From Planctomycetales bacterium (GTDB lineage: Bacteria > Planctomycetota > Planctomycetia > Isosphaerales > Isosphaeraceae): a stretch of 64,000 nt of DNA. The notes beneath the pieces are model-generated. The model did no database searches and was not told the origin of the DNA. It worked only from the letters and a program-made list of their open reading frames with translations. This document shows, piece after piece, positions 56,469 to 64,000 of this stretch. Within the stretch, counting starts at the first letter, position 1. Every line of letters begins with the position of its first letter. A program made the position numbers and the translations under genes. Where the stretch lies: NCBI GenBank assembly GCA_027452145.1, contig DAIDHB010000331.1, positions 36,042 through 100,041 on the forward strand. The letters run 5' to 3'.

Positions 56469-57083
56469 ATGGCGGCCATCGCCGAGCTGGAGACGCCGAG
56501 GGTCGAGGTCGCGACTCCGCCCATGCCGCAGGATGAGGCGCTCTATGAGTTTGTCGACGGCCGGTGGGTCGAGAAGCCGACCATGAGTCATCTTGCAGGC
56601 ATCGTATCGACCGAATTGCTGGGCGACCTGAGCGTCCACCTCCGGCAGCAGGATCCGCGACCCGGTCGGTTGGCAGCCGAGACATTATTCCGCATCCCTC
56701 TGGCAGGAGGGACCAGCCGGATGCGCCGCCCGAATCTTGCTTTCGTCTCGGCCGAACGCTGGCCCCTCGACCGCCCACTGATCCCCAGGGCCGAAGCCTG
56801 GGACGTCATCCCCGACCTGGCCGTCGAGGTCGTCAGCCCGACCGACATCGCCCAGGATCTGCTCGGCAAGGTCCAGGAGTATTTCCAGGCCGGCGTCCGC
56901 CTGGTCTGGGTCGTTTATCCGATCGAGCGTTGCATTCACGTCTACGAGGCCTGGAACCGCATCCGGGTCCTGGGCGAGTCCGACAGCCTCGACGGCGGCG
57001 AAGTGCTGCCCGGCTTCCGGCGGGCACTCGACGACCTGTTCGGCCCGGTCGTGGCGGAGAATGGAAACGGACAGCACGACTGA
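56469..57083 (+). CDS. Uma2-family (DUF820) nuclease-like protein
   Basis: The 204-residue protein fits the Uma2/DUF820 PD-(D/E)xK fold: YEFVDGRWVEKP at the N-terminus, then RRPNLAFVS, and the core PDLAVEVVSPTDIAQDLLGK, in which D, E and K are the usual active-site pattern, followed by YFQAGVRLVWVVYP. The family is abundant in cyanobacteria and planctomycetes; its role is unclear. GAGGAG lies about eight bases before the ATG. Confidence 0.88.
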   Translation: MAAIAELETPRVEVATPPMPQDEALYEFVDGRWVEKPTMSHLAGIVSTELLGDLSVHLRQQDPRPGRLAAETLFRIPLAGGTSRMRRPNLAFVSAERWPLDRPLIPRAEAWDVIPDLAVEVVSPTDIAQDLLGKVQEYFQAGVRLVWVVYPIERCIHVYEAWNRIRVLGESDSLDGGEVLPGFRRALDDLFGPVVAENGNGQHD

Positions 57084-57199
57084 TCGCCGGCACGGAGGGC
57101 CGACCCCTCGGCTCGGAGTTTGAAATCCCCCGGCTGGGGTCCATAATGGGGTTGGCATCGACAGTCCCGTCCAGTGTTCGCCCCGGGAGGTCCCACCTC

Positions 57200-57856
57200 A
57201 TGGCCCAGGCGCCGCGCAATCCGCCGATCGTGGACCCGCCGATTCGCCTGGCGGTCTGCGTCTCGGGCGGGGGGACCACGCTCCAGAACCTGATCGACCG
57301 CATCCGGTCGCGCCGGCTGACGGCGCAGATCGTCCAGGTCATCGCCAGCCGGCCGAGGATCGGCGCCATCGATAAGGCCGCGGAGGCCGGCATCCCGATG
57401 GCCCTGGCGAACCGCAACGCCCGGTCGCGCACCGAGTTCAGCGCGTCGGTGTTCGACCCGATCCGCCACAGCCAGGCCGATCTGGTGATCCTGGCGGGCT
57501 TCCTGTCGCTCCTGTACATCCCCCCCGAGTACAAGGGGCGGGTGATGAACGTGCACCCGTCGCTGATCCCCGCGTTCTGCGGCGAGGGGTATTACGGCGC
57601 GCGGGTGCACCAGGCCGTGCTGGAATCGGGGGTGAAGGTCACCGGCTGCACCGTCCACCTGGCGGACGACGCCTACGACACGGGACCGATCATCCTCCAG
57701 CGCGCCGTGCCGGTGCTGGACGACGACACGCCCGAGACCATTGCGGCGCGGGTCTTCCAGGAAGAATGCAAGGCCCTTCCCGAGGCCATCTCGCTCTACG
57801 CCGAGGGCCGCCTGAGGATCGACGGCCGCCGCGTCCGGATCGCGCCTGGACGCTGA
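57200..57856 (+). CDS. purN: Phosphoribosylglycinamide formyltransferase
   Basis: The 218-residue enzyme transfers formyl from 10-formyl-THF to GAR in purine synthesis. It shows the phosphate loop VSGGGTTLQNLIDRI, the catalytic region with MNVHPSLIPAF, and the Asp motif in DDAYDTGPIILQRAVPV. In most PurN the loop reads SGxGSN; here GGGTT is a variant. GGAGG lies nine bases before the ATG at 57200. The gene converges on crcB. Confidence 0.9.
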   Translation: MAQAPRNPPIVDPPIRLAVCVSGGGTTLQNLIDRIRSRRLTAQIVQVIASRPRIGAIDKAAEAGIPMALANRNARSRTEFSASVFDPIRHSQADLVILAGFLSLLYIPPEYKGRVMNVHPSLIPAFCGEGYYGARVHQAVLESGVKVTGCTVHLADDAYDTGPIILQRAVPVLDDDTPETIAARVFQEECKALPEAISLYAEGRLRIDGRRVRIAPGR

Positions 57857-57918
57857 CCCCGGGTGATCGAGGCGTTTCCCCCTCGTCCGCCGCCCGCGAG
57901 CCGGCTCCGCACATGCTA

Positions 57919-58311
57919 TCATCCCAGCCAGGCCCGGGCGATCGCCAGGCCGCCGCTGAGACCGATGATCGCCATCGCCACCGATCCCACCACATACGTG
58001 CCCGCCACCATGTACTGGCCGCGTTCCCAGAGCACCACCGCGTCGAGCGTGAACGCCGAGAACGTCGTGAAGCCGCCCAGGACGCCCGTCGTCAGGAACA
58101 GCCGTACGAACTGGCTGGTCTGCTCGCCGCGATAGGCGAACCAGCCCGTGAACAGGCCCATCACCAGGCCCCCCACCACGTTCACGAACGCCGTGCTCCA
58201 GGGGAACGACGGGCCCAGCCAGGCCATTCCAAGACGGTTGGCCCCGTGCCGAAGCATCGCGCCGATGCCGCCCCCCACGAACACGAGCACATAACCGAGA
58301 AAATGGTGCAT
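57919..58311 (-). CDS. crcB: Fluoride channel CrcB (Fluc)
   Basis: The 130-residue membrane protein has four hydrophobic segments and the family motifs GGGIGAMLRHGANRL, the NVVGGLVMGLF helix, and GVLGGFTTFSAFTLD, whose GGxTTFS forms the central Na+ and fluoride path. Fluc works as an antiparallel dimer that exports fluoride. The ATG at 58311 gives a canonical N-terminus; an upstream in-frame ATG at 58338 is possible. No fluoride riboswitch is evident upstream. Confidence 0.93.
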   Translation of the reverse strand: MHHFLGYVLVFVGGGIGAMLRHGANRLGMAWLGPSFPWSTAFVNVVGGLVMGLFTGWFAYRGEQTSQFVRLFLTTGVLGGFTTFSAFTLDAVVLWERGQYMVAGTYVVGSVAMAIIGLSGGLAIARAWLG

Positions 58312-58390
58312 GCTTCCCTCGATCGTCGAGCCCTTCATTCATCCCGACCGGACTGGCGACCGTCCCCTTCACCCGATACGCCCCCGGCCC

Positions 58391-58426
58391 AAAAACAAAC
58401 CCCCGCGCTCCGACGGAGCACGGGGG
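58391..58426 (-). terminator. Rho-independent terminator, leftward
   Basis: On the minus strand CCCCCGTGCTCC and GGAGCGCGGGGG pair with one mismatch, followed by TTTGTTTTT. It ends the transcript of the Phd-like gene and insulates crcB. Confidence 0.8.
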
Positions 58427-58546
58427 CCATTATGGATACACTCATGATGCCAGAAAGCGGCCGAATAGACGCCCGCCCGCCGTAACGCGATGGGGCCTTT
58501 GGAGTGGACCGATCCTGCGGGACATGACCGGCCGAATCGGGGCGGC

Positions 58547-58837
58547 TCACACGCCGATCAACTCTTCCTGAGGTTCCTCGACCTCCGAGCCGGACGCGGA
58601 GGCCTCGTGGCCCTGGACAAGGGCGCCGAGCTGGAGAGCCAGCAGGCGATCCTGGGCGCTGGAACCGCGGAGGATGTCCAGGAAGGCCTCGGCGCCGATG
58701 ATCACGGCCTTCGGCTTGCTGTGAATGGTCAGGACAAATCGGGCTTCCGGGTCTTCCAGGGTCTCGAGGACTTTCGGCAGGTCGCGGTGAAGTTCACGAC
58801 TTCCAATGAAGCGAACACGGGAGTGGGGCTGAGGCAT
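58547..58837 (-). CDS. Phd/YefM-like antitoxin-type protein
   Basis: The 96-residue product starts MPQPHSRVRFIGSRELHRDL and shows the Phd/YefM pattern: SRELHRDLPKVLETLED, then ARFVLTIHSKPKAVIIGAEA, then FLDIL. The C-terminus is acidic. Family members bind DNA and often neutralise a partner toxin, but no toxin gene is next to it. GAGGAA lies about six bases before the ATG. Confidence 0.75.
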   Translation of the reverse strand: MPQPHSRVRFIGSRELHRDLPKVLETLEDPEARFVLTIHSKPKAVIIGAEAFLDILRGSSAQDRLLALQLGALVQGHEASASGSEVEEPQEELIGV

Positions 58838-59033
58838 CAGGTTCCTCGGGGCCTCGATTGGCCACGAATATAAGGGTGCTCGAGGCGAACAGACAGGAGC
58901 CGCCTCGCTGGACGAAGGGGAATTCTCACGATATCGCACCGTGACGGACCCGTCAATCAGGGTCCATATCGGTAACTACGGAATTCGCTGTCGAACTGTT
59001 GGTGAACTATTGTGGAAAACCGCCCCGCGGGGA

Positions 59034-60983
59034 TCAGTCGGGCGACGCGGGCTTGCCCGGGGCGGCGGGGTCGGGTTGGCGGCCGGGGTCGGATGGCGAC
59101 GACGAAGGGGAGGGCTCGGCGGCCTGTCCCGGCGGGGCCGCGGATCCCGAGGGCGAAGTGGGGCGCGCGCCGGACGTCGCGGGCGCCGACGCGCCGGCCG
59201 CCGGCCGGGCGGTCTCCGGCGAGGTCCCCGCGGGCGCGGGGACGGGGACGGGCGCCGGGGCGGATTCGGGTGCGGGCGGGACGACGGCCTTCGGCAGCAG
59301 ATCCTGGAGGTCGGTGTACCCTCCGTACTGCTCGTACAGGTTGCTGCGGATGGTGATGGCCTGATTGGGCCGCCCGGCGCGCAGCGCCTCGTCGGCGAGC
59401 CGCAGTTGCGTCTCGACGAACTTCCGACGCTCCTGCATGGCGGCCTCGAGCTGCTCGGCGCGGCGGACGGCGAGCAGATACCACATCCGATCGTCCTGGT
59501 CGTCCGGCTTGAGGCTGGCCGCCATCCGCTTCCACGCCTCCCACGCGGCGCGATCGTCCCCCTGCTTGGCGGCCTTCGTCGCCAGCTCGTTGGTGAAGCG
59601 GAAGAGTTGCTCGGCGTTGTTCTTGGGCTCGTTGATCGGCGTCAGCCGCTCGCCCGAGAGGAAGACCGCGCGGCTCTCGGCGTCGTTGAGCAGGATCTTG
59701 TCCCGCCATCGCGCGGTCTGCTCGCGATAGGGATGATTGGGGAACCGTCGGTCGAGGGCGTCGATGTACTCGTCCCTTGCGCGCATCCAGTCATGGCGAT
59801 GACTCGAGGCCATCAGGGCCTCGGCATGCTTGTACAGGTAGTCCTGCCCGGGGGGCCAGACCAGGTAGACGATCAGGCCGCCGATCGCGAGCAGGGCGGC
59901 CAGGAGCAGCAGGGTCTCGACCAGGGCGCGCCGGGAATCGCCGCCGTCATCGCCGTCGGAGAGGGTGCGCGAGCGGGATGTGAGGAACGTGCCGGTGAGC
60001 GTCGCGAAGACGGTGTTCTTGCGGGCCTTTTTCTTCCGGGGCGCCGCGCCCGTGCCAAGGGGGGCGCCGGCGCGGGGCGGGTTGGCAGCAGCCGAGCCGG
60101 CCGACGGCCAGACCATCGGGACCGATTCGCCCCGCGCGACCTTGTCGCGCAGCTCGGTCAGGACCAGGCCGACGGCCGCCGCGTCCCACGGGCGGTCCGC
60201 CGGCGCCTTGGCCATCAGGGACACGACCAGGTCGTCCAGCGCCCTGGGGATCTCCTCGACCTTCGCGCTGGGCCGGGGCACCGGCTCGTTCAGGTGGCAG
60301 TGCATCAGCACCACCGGCGAGGTGCCCTCATAAGGCGCCTTGCCGACGAGCATCTGGTACAGGACCACGCCCAGCGCGTACAGGTCGGTCTTGTGGCTCA
60401 CCGCCGGCGTGCCGCGGATCTGCTCGGGCGCCATGTACGCCGCGGTGCCCAGCGTCCGGCCGGTCGCCGTCAGCGAGGTCGCGTCCAGGTCCTTGGCGAT
60501 GCCGAAGTCCGTCAGCTTGACCTTGCGGTCCTCGGTGATCATCAGGTTCGAGGGCTTCAGATCGCGGTGCACCACGCCCCGCTCGTGCGCGTAGTGCAAG
60601 GCGTCGCAGACCTGGACCGCCAGGGCGACCACCTCGCGCCACGGCATCGGCCCGACATCGTTCAGGTACTTCTCCAGGGTGCCGCCCTGGATGAATTCCA
60701 TCGCGATGTAGTAGGTGCCGCGGTACTTGCCGTATCCCAGGAACCGGACGATGTTCGGGTGGCGGAACTGCTGGAGGATCTTGGCCTCGCGCTCGAACCG
60801 ATCCTGGACCTTCTTCCCCTGAGCCAGCTCGCCGCTGACGACCTTCACGGCGGCCGGACGCCCCTTGTTCACGTCCGTCGCGCGGTAGACCACGCCCATG
60901 GCGCCGGAGCCCAGCACCGACTCGATCCGGTAGGGATACTTCGTTCCCAGCGTCTCGCCGATCAGGGCCTGGATCTGGCTCAT
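59034..60983 (-). CDS. Membrane Ser/Thr protein kinase
   Basis: The 649-residue protein has an N-terminal Hanks-type kinase: GSGAMGVVY (25-33), catalytic Lys47, Glu66, HRDLKPSN (139-146), DFG (159-161) and GTAAYMAPEQ. A basic linker leads to one transmembrane helix at about 354-376. The outer part (380-560) is helical, with TPR-like spacing, and the end is a long Pro/Ala/Ser-rich tail. Such receptors are numerous in planctomycetes. A GGTCAGT repeat lies ten bases upstream of the start, and the ribosome binding site is weak. It is downstream of the glucan phosphorylase gene. Confidence 0.92.
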   Translation of the reverse strand: MSQIQALIGETLGTKYPYRIESVLGSGAMGVVYRATDVNKGRPAAVKVVSGELAQGKKVQDRFEREAKILQQFRHPNIVRFLGYGKYRGTYYIAMEFIQGGTLEKYLNDVGPMPWREVVALAVQVCDALHYAHERGVVHRDLKPSNLMITEDRKVKLTDFGIAKDLDATSLTATGRTLGTAAYMAPEQIRGTPAVSHKTDLYALGVVLYQMLVGKAPYEGTSPVVLMHCHLNEPVPRPSAKVEEIPRALDDLVVSLMAKAPADRPWDAAAVGLVLTELRDKVARGESVPMVWPSAGSAAANPPRAGAPLGTGAAPRKKKARKNTVFATLTGTFLTSRSRTLSDGDDGGDSRRALVETLLLLAALLAIGGLIVYLVWPPGQDYLYKHAEALMASSHRHDWMRARDEYIDALDRRFPNHPYREQTARWRDKILLNDAESRAVFLSGERLTPINEPKNNAEQLFRFTNELATKAAKQGDDRAAWEAWKRMAASLKPDDQDDRMWYLLAVRRAEQLEAAMQERRKFVETQLRLADEALRAGRPNQAITIRSNLYEQYGGYTDLQDLLPKAVVPPAPESAPAPVPVPAPAGTSPETARPAAGASAPATSGARPTSPSGSAAPPGQAAEPSPSSSPSDPGRQPDPAAPGKPASPD

Positions 60984-60993
60984 TTTGAGCAGG

Positions 60994-61028
60994 GGTCAGT
61001 GGTCAGTGGTCAGTGGTCAGTCGTCAGT
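60994..61028. repeat. GGTCAGT heptamer repeats
   Basis: Four perfect GGTCAGT units and one CGTCAGT unit lie head to tail in the 82-bp gap between glgP and the kinase gene, directly before the kinase start. Confidence 0.85.
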
Positions 61029-61065
61029 GAAGACCGGGCACGCCGACGCCGCCGGGGCGAGGCGC

Positions 61066-63210
61066 TCACCGGCGGGCCATCGCGCACGAGACGCCGCCGG
61101 AGGCCGGCAGGTAGCCGTTCAGGACGTAGTCCATCACCATCCGATCCGCGTTGAACCGCCAGCCGAGGGTCCGGAAGGCGTCCTTCTGCCGGGCGATCCA
61201 CCCCCGCGGCAGCCCGGAGGCGTCGCGGTGATAATACAGCGGAACGACCTGCTGGGTCAGCGTCTCGATGAGCGAACTGTGATCGCGCTCGTCCTGGACC
61301 GACGGGTTCGCGTGGATCTGGCCGGTGCCGATGGCGAAACCGTTCGTGCCATCATACGCCTCGGCCCACCAGCCGTCGAGGATCGAGAAGTTCAGCGCGC
61401 CGTTGAGCACCGCTTTCTGGCCCGAGGTGCCGCTGGCCTCCTGCGGACGGCGGGGGTTGTTCAGCCAGACGTCGACGCCCTGCACGAGCATCCGCGCCAC
61501 GTTCATGTCGTAGTCCTCGACGAACACGACCCGCGCGTCGAGGGACTCGTCCCGGGTGAGGCGGGCGATGTTCTGGATCAGCTCCTTGCCCATCCGGTCC
61601 TCGGGGTGCGCCTTGCCGCCGAAGACGAACTGGATCGGCCGGTCGGCCGAGCGGACCATGTCGCGCAGCCGTTCGATGTCCTGGAGGACCAGCCCGGCGC
61701 GCTTGTACGTCGCGAACCGGCGGGCGAATCCGATGGTCAGCGCGTCGAGGTCCAGGGCCTCCATCGCGCGCTCGACGGCCGCGTCGGGCTCATTCCGCCG
61801 CTTCGCCTGCATCGCCAGCCGGTTGCGGACGAAGTTGATCATCCGCGCCTTGAGCACCTGCTGCGTCTCCCACAGCTCGGCGTCCTCCACCGTGTCGATG
61901 CATTCCCAGGTCTCGGGATGGCGCTGCCGCGCCGGCCAGTGGGTGCCCAGGTGCCGGTCGAACAGGAGGTGCATCTGGGGCGCCACCCAGCTCTGCACGT
62001 GCACGCCGTTGGTGATGTGGCCGATCGGCACCTCTTCCTCGCCCCGGCCGGGATACAGCGGCTGCCACATCCGCCGCGAGACCGTGCCGTGCAGCGCGCT
62101 GACGCCGTTGGCGTGGCGGGAGAGCTTCAATGCCAGGACGGTCATGCAGAACGGCTCGTTGTGGTCCGACGGATAGACCCGCCCCAGTCCCATGAAGTCG
62201 TCATAGGACAGGTGCAGCGCCTCGCGGATCTTCCCCAGGTGCTCCTCGACCAGGGGCGCGGGGAACCGGTCGTGCCCGGCGGCCACCGGCGTGTGGGTGG
62301 TGAAGACCGTCATCGCCGCGACGTCCCGCACCACCTCGCCGAAGGGCATCCCGTTGGCCTCGGCCTGATGGCGGATCATCTCCAGGGTCGCGAACGCGCT
62401 GTGCCCCTCGTTCAGGTGCATCACCGACGGGGTGATTCCCAGCGCATGGAGGGCCCGCAGGCCGCCCACGCCCAGCAGCAGCTCCTGGCGAATCCGGGTG
62501 CGGGCGTCGCCGCCGTAGAGGCGCGCCGTCAGCGACCGGTCGGACTCGTTGTTCTCCGGGACGTTGGCGTCGAGCAGGAGCAGAGTGGTACGGCCGACCT
62601 CGACCCGCCAGACCCGCGCGTGCAAAACGCCGGTCGCGGTCTCGACCCCGACCACCAGCGGCTTGCCGTCCGGCCCGCCGACGCTCTCGATCGGCAGCAG
62701 CTCGACATCCGTGTTCAGGTAATGCTCCTGCTGCCAGCCGTTGGCGTCGAGCGACTGGCGGAAATACCCCTGGGCGTACAGCAGCCCGACGCCGATCAGC
62801 GGAATCCCCAGGTCGCTGGCACTCTTGAGGTGGTCGCCGGCCAGCACGCCCAGGCCGCCCGAGTAGATCGGCAGGCTCTCGTGCAGCCCGAACTCGGCCG
62901 AGAAGTACGCCACCGGCCGCGCACGCAGGATCGACGCGTGCACCGAGCCCCAGCTATCGGTGTCCTTGAGGTACTCGGCCAGCCGGCGGAAGGCGTAGTC
63001 GATTCGCGAGTCCAGCGCCATCTCGGACGCCCGCCGCTCGAGCTGGTCCACCGGCAGCCGCTTGAGGAACTCGACCGGGTTGTGGTCGACCTTCCGCCAC
63101 AGCGCGGGGTCCAGCTCCCGGAACAGCGCGATGACGTTCGGCTGCCAGGTCCACCAAAGATTCCGCCCCAGCTCCCGGAGCTTGTCCACCAGATGCGTCC
63201 GACCGGCCAT
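61066..63210 (-). CDS. glgP: Alpha-glucan phosphorylase
   Basis: The 714-residue enzyme releases glucose-1-phosphate from alpha-glucans. It has the short-form layout with a DUF3417 N-terminus (NLWWTWQPNVIALFRELDP), then VAYFSAEFGLHESLPIYSGG, NEGHSAF, THTPVAAGHDRFP, and the pyridoxal-phosphate site with Lys599 in SGTSGQKAVLNGALNFS. The ATG at 63210 (MAGRTHLVDKLREL) is the family start; an open frame runs further upstream but looks non-coding. It precedes the kinase gene. Confidence 0.95.
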   Translation of the reverse strand: MAGRTHLVDKLRELGRNLWWTWQPNVIALFRELDPALWRKVDHNPVEFLKRLPVDQLERRASEMALDSRIDYAFRRLAEYLKDTDSWGSVHASILRARPVAYFSAEFGLHESLPIYSGGLGVLAGDHLKSASDLGIPLIGVGLLYAQGYFRQSLDANGWQQEHYLNTDVELLPIESVGGPDGKPLVVGVETATGVLHARVWRVEVGRTTLLLLDANVPENNESDRSLTARLYGGDARTRIRQELLLGVGGLRALHALGITPSVMHLNEGHSAFATLEMIRHQAEANGMPFGEVVRDVAAMTVFTTHTPVAAGHDRFPAPLVEEHLGKIREALHLSYDDFMGLGRVYPSDHNEPFCMTVLALKLSRHANGVSALHGTVSRRMWQPLYPGRGEEEVPIGHITNGVHVQSWVAPQMHLLFDRHLGTHWPARQRHPETWECIDTVEDAELWETQQVLKARMINFVRNRLAMQAKRRNEPDAAVERAMEALDLDALTIGFARRFATYKRAGLVLQDIERLRDMVRSADRPIQFVFGGKAHPEDRMGKELIQNIARLTRDESLDARVVFVEDYDMNVARMLVQGVDVWLNNPRRPQEASGTSGQKAVLNGALNFSILDGWWAEAYDGTNGFAIGTGQIHANPSVQDERDHSSLIETLTQQVVPLYYHRDASGLPRGWIARQKDAFRTLGWRFNADRMVMDYVLNGYLPASGGVSCAMARR

Positions 63211-63346
63211 GGTCCTACTCCCGGCATGCGTCGACTCGTTTCGGCTCGCGGTGCCCGGGCCCGACCGTTTCGTGGCCCCACTCACTCGCCCGCGGCACCG
63301 GGGCACCTGCCGCGCCCGGCGATCGTCCGCCCCCTGACAGCAGCCT

Positions 63347-63375
63347 AGTATCTCCGAAGTCTCCCGGCACGCCAA
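63347..63375 (-). promoter_or_regulatory. Sigma70-like promoter of glgP
   Basis: On the minus strand TTGGCG (63375-63370) and GATACT (63352-63347) have a 17-base spacer, about 137 bases before the glgP start. The rest of 63211-63536 holds no gene and must also contain the promoter of the divergent PH-domain gene. Confidence 0.4.
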
Positions 63376-63536
63376 GACGAAGGGTTTTCGTCCGCCTCCC
63401 GGCATCTCTCGCGGCCCGGACCGTTGGCCCGCGATTTGCAACTCAGCCCCCTCCGAACATGGTGATCCCGAGCGACGGAGCGGCGGTCGGAGCCGCCTCC
63501 AAATGACGTGACGCCAGGACGACGGAGGTCTGTGTG

Positions 63537-64000
63537 ATGCTCTCGAACGAACCGATGACGGAAACCCCCGCCGCGACCGAGGTCCCGCCGCTCGTCGACG
63601 GCCCCGTGATCGTCGCCCCAGGCGCCGCCGGCGCCATCGTCCAGTCCACCAACCCCGAGGCCGAAAGCACCCCAGGCCCCCAGGCCCCCGGAATCGAGGG
63701 CGAAGAGACCGTCTGGGAGGGCCACTATTCCGGGCGCAACTTCATCGGCCGCATGATCTTCGGCGGCCTGCTCGTCCTCGGCTGGATCCTCCTGATCTTC
63801 AACGGCTGGCTCTCTCCCGCCTCGCAGGACGGCCGGAGCGGCGGCGGCTGGTCCTTCTGGACGATCGCCCTGGGGCTCGTCGTGCTGGGCTACTGGGCCA
63901 ACCTCGGCTATCGGTACTTTCGCGCCTACCGGGGACATCACTACCGACTCACCAACCGCCGCCTCTTCATCACCACCGGCTTCTTCCGCCGCCGCGTCGA
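63537..64000 (+). CDS. PH-domain (DUF304-type) membrane protein, C-terminus outside window
   Basis: The frame is open from the ATG at 63537 (MLSNEPMTETPAATEVPPLV), with GGAGG eight bases upstream, to the right edge: 154 codons plus one base pair. After a disordered start, EGHYSGRNFIG leads to two hydrophobic segments (near residues 78-92 and 110-122), and then YRLTNRRLFITTGFFRRRV, the typical start of a bacterial PH/DUF304 domain. Function unknown. Confidence 0.8.
   Translation, partial: MLSNEPMTETPAATEVPPLVDGPVIVAPGAAGAIVQSTNPEAESTPGPQAPGIEGEETVWEGHYSGRNFIGRMIFGGLLVLGWILLIFNGWLSPASQDGRSGGGWSFWTIALGLVVLGYWANLGYRYFRAYRGHHYRLTNRRLFITTGFFRRRV

Noticed and set aside
58312..58490. Fluoride riboswitch before crcB
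   Set aside because: The only strong structure there is a leftward terminator belonging to the upstream gene; no crcB-motif pseudoknot pattern was seen.
58941..63348. Long rightward frames opposite the kinase and glgP genes
   Set aside because: The products are R/D/V-rich and without motifs; the leftward genes carry catalytic residues.

Overview
The window is a high-GC bacterial chromosome segment from a planctomycete, most likely of the Isosphaeraceae type. The evidence is the mix of families: a PSCyt1/DUF1587/DUF1592/DUF1588/DUF1585 protein followed by a DUF1552 protein, a DUF1559 prepilin-like protein, DUF1580, a PEP-CTERM protein, and a giant exported protein with the LE-x-R-xLLA motif near its N-terminus. 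No rRNA was seen. There is one intact tRNA, tRNA-His.

Layout. 1-10748 (minus) is the N-terminal 3,582 residues of a giant extracellular protein whose end lies outside the window. After 1.1 kb without a credible gene come an ICMT-like methyltransferase and a truncated alpha/beta-hydrolase, then the translationally coupled DUF1592/DUF1552 pair (13075-17696). On the minus strand, 22160-17737 is a lipid A operon in the order ompH, lpxC-fabZ fusion, lpxA, Gfo/Idh/MocA oxidoreductase, with a well-spaced sigma70-like promoter at 22299-22327. 22.6-23.6 kb is a repeat nest: a MITE-like hairpin, opposed arrays of one repeat family, and an IS91-family transposase remnant. A PEP-CTERM gene, DUF4186, dnaE, a small lipoprotein, a DUF1559 protein, glycosylasparaginase, an FHA-like protein and a prepilin-headed membrane protein follow.

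36213-49408 is a 13.2-kb integrative element inserted in the 3' part of the tRNA-His gene, bounded by a 48-bp perfect repeat. It carries a tyrosine integrase next to the tRNA, small DNA-binding proteins, a primase-helicase, an AlpA-like regulator, a tape-measure-like protein, a family of small tandem paralogues and a possible small-terminase-like protein. I recognised no major capsid, portal or large terminase. This makes it a candidate phage satellite, or a reduced prophage, of a planctomycete, and it is the best candidate in the window for an undescribed system. The repeat AACCCGGTA occurs near both ends and may mark integrase arm sites.

The right flank (49.4-64 kb) is housekeeping: a second Gfo/Idh/MocA oxidoreductase, a hyperacidic protein, a TPR protein, purine-nucleoside phosphorylase, ileS, a Uma2-type protein, purN, crcB, a Phd-like protein, a membrane Ser/Thr kinase, alpha-glucan phosphorylase and the start of a PH-domain membrane protein. 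Many long open frames opposite real genes are GC-driven shadows and were left out.
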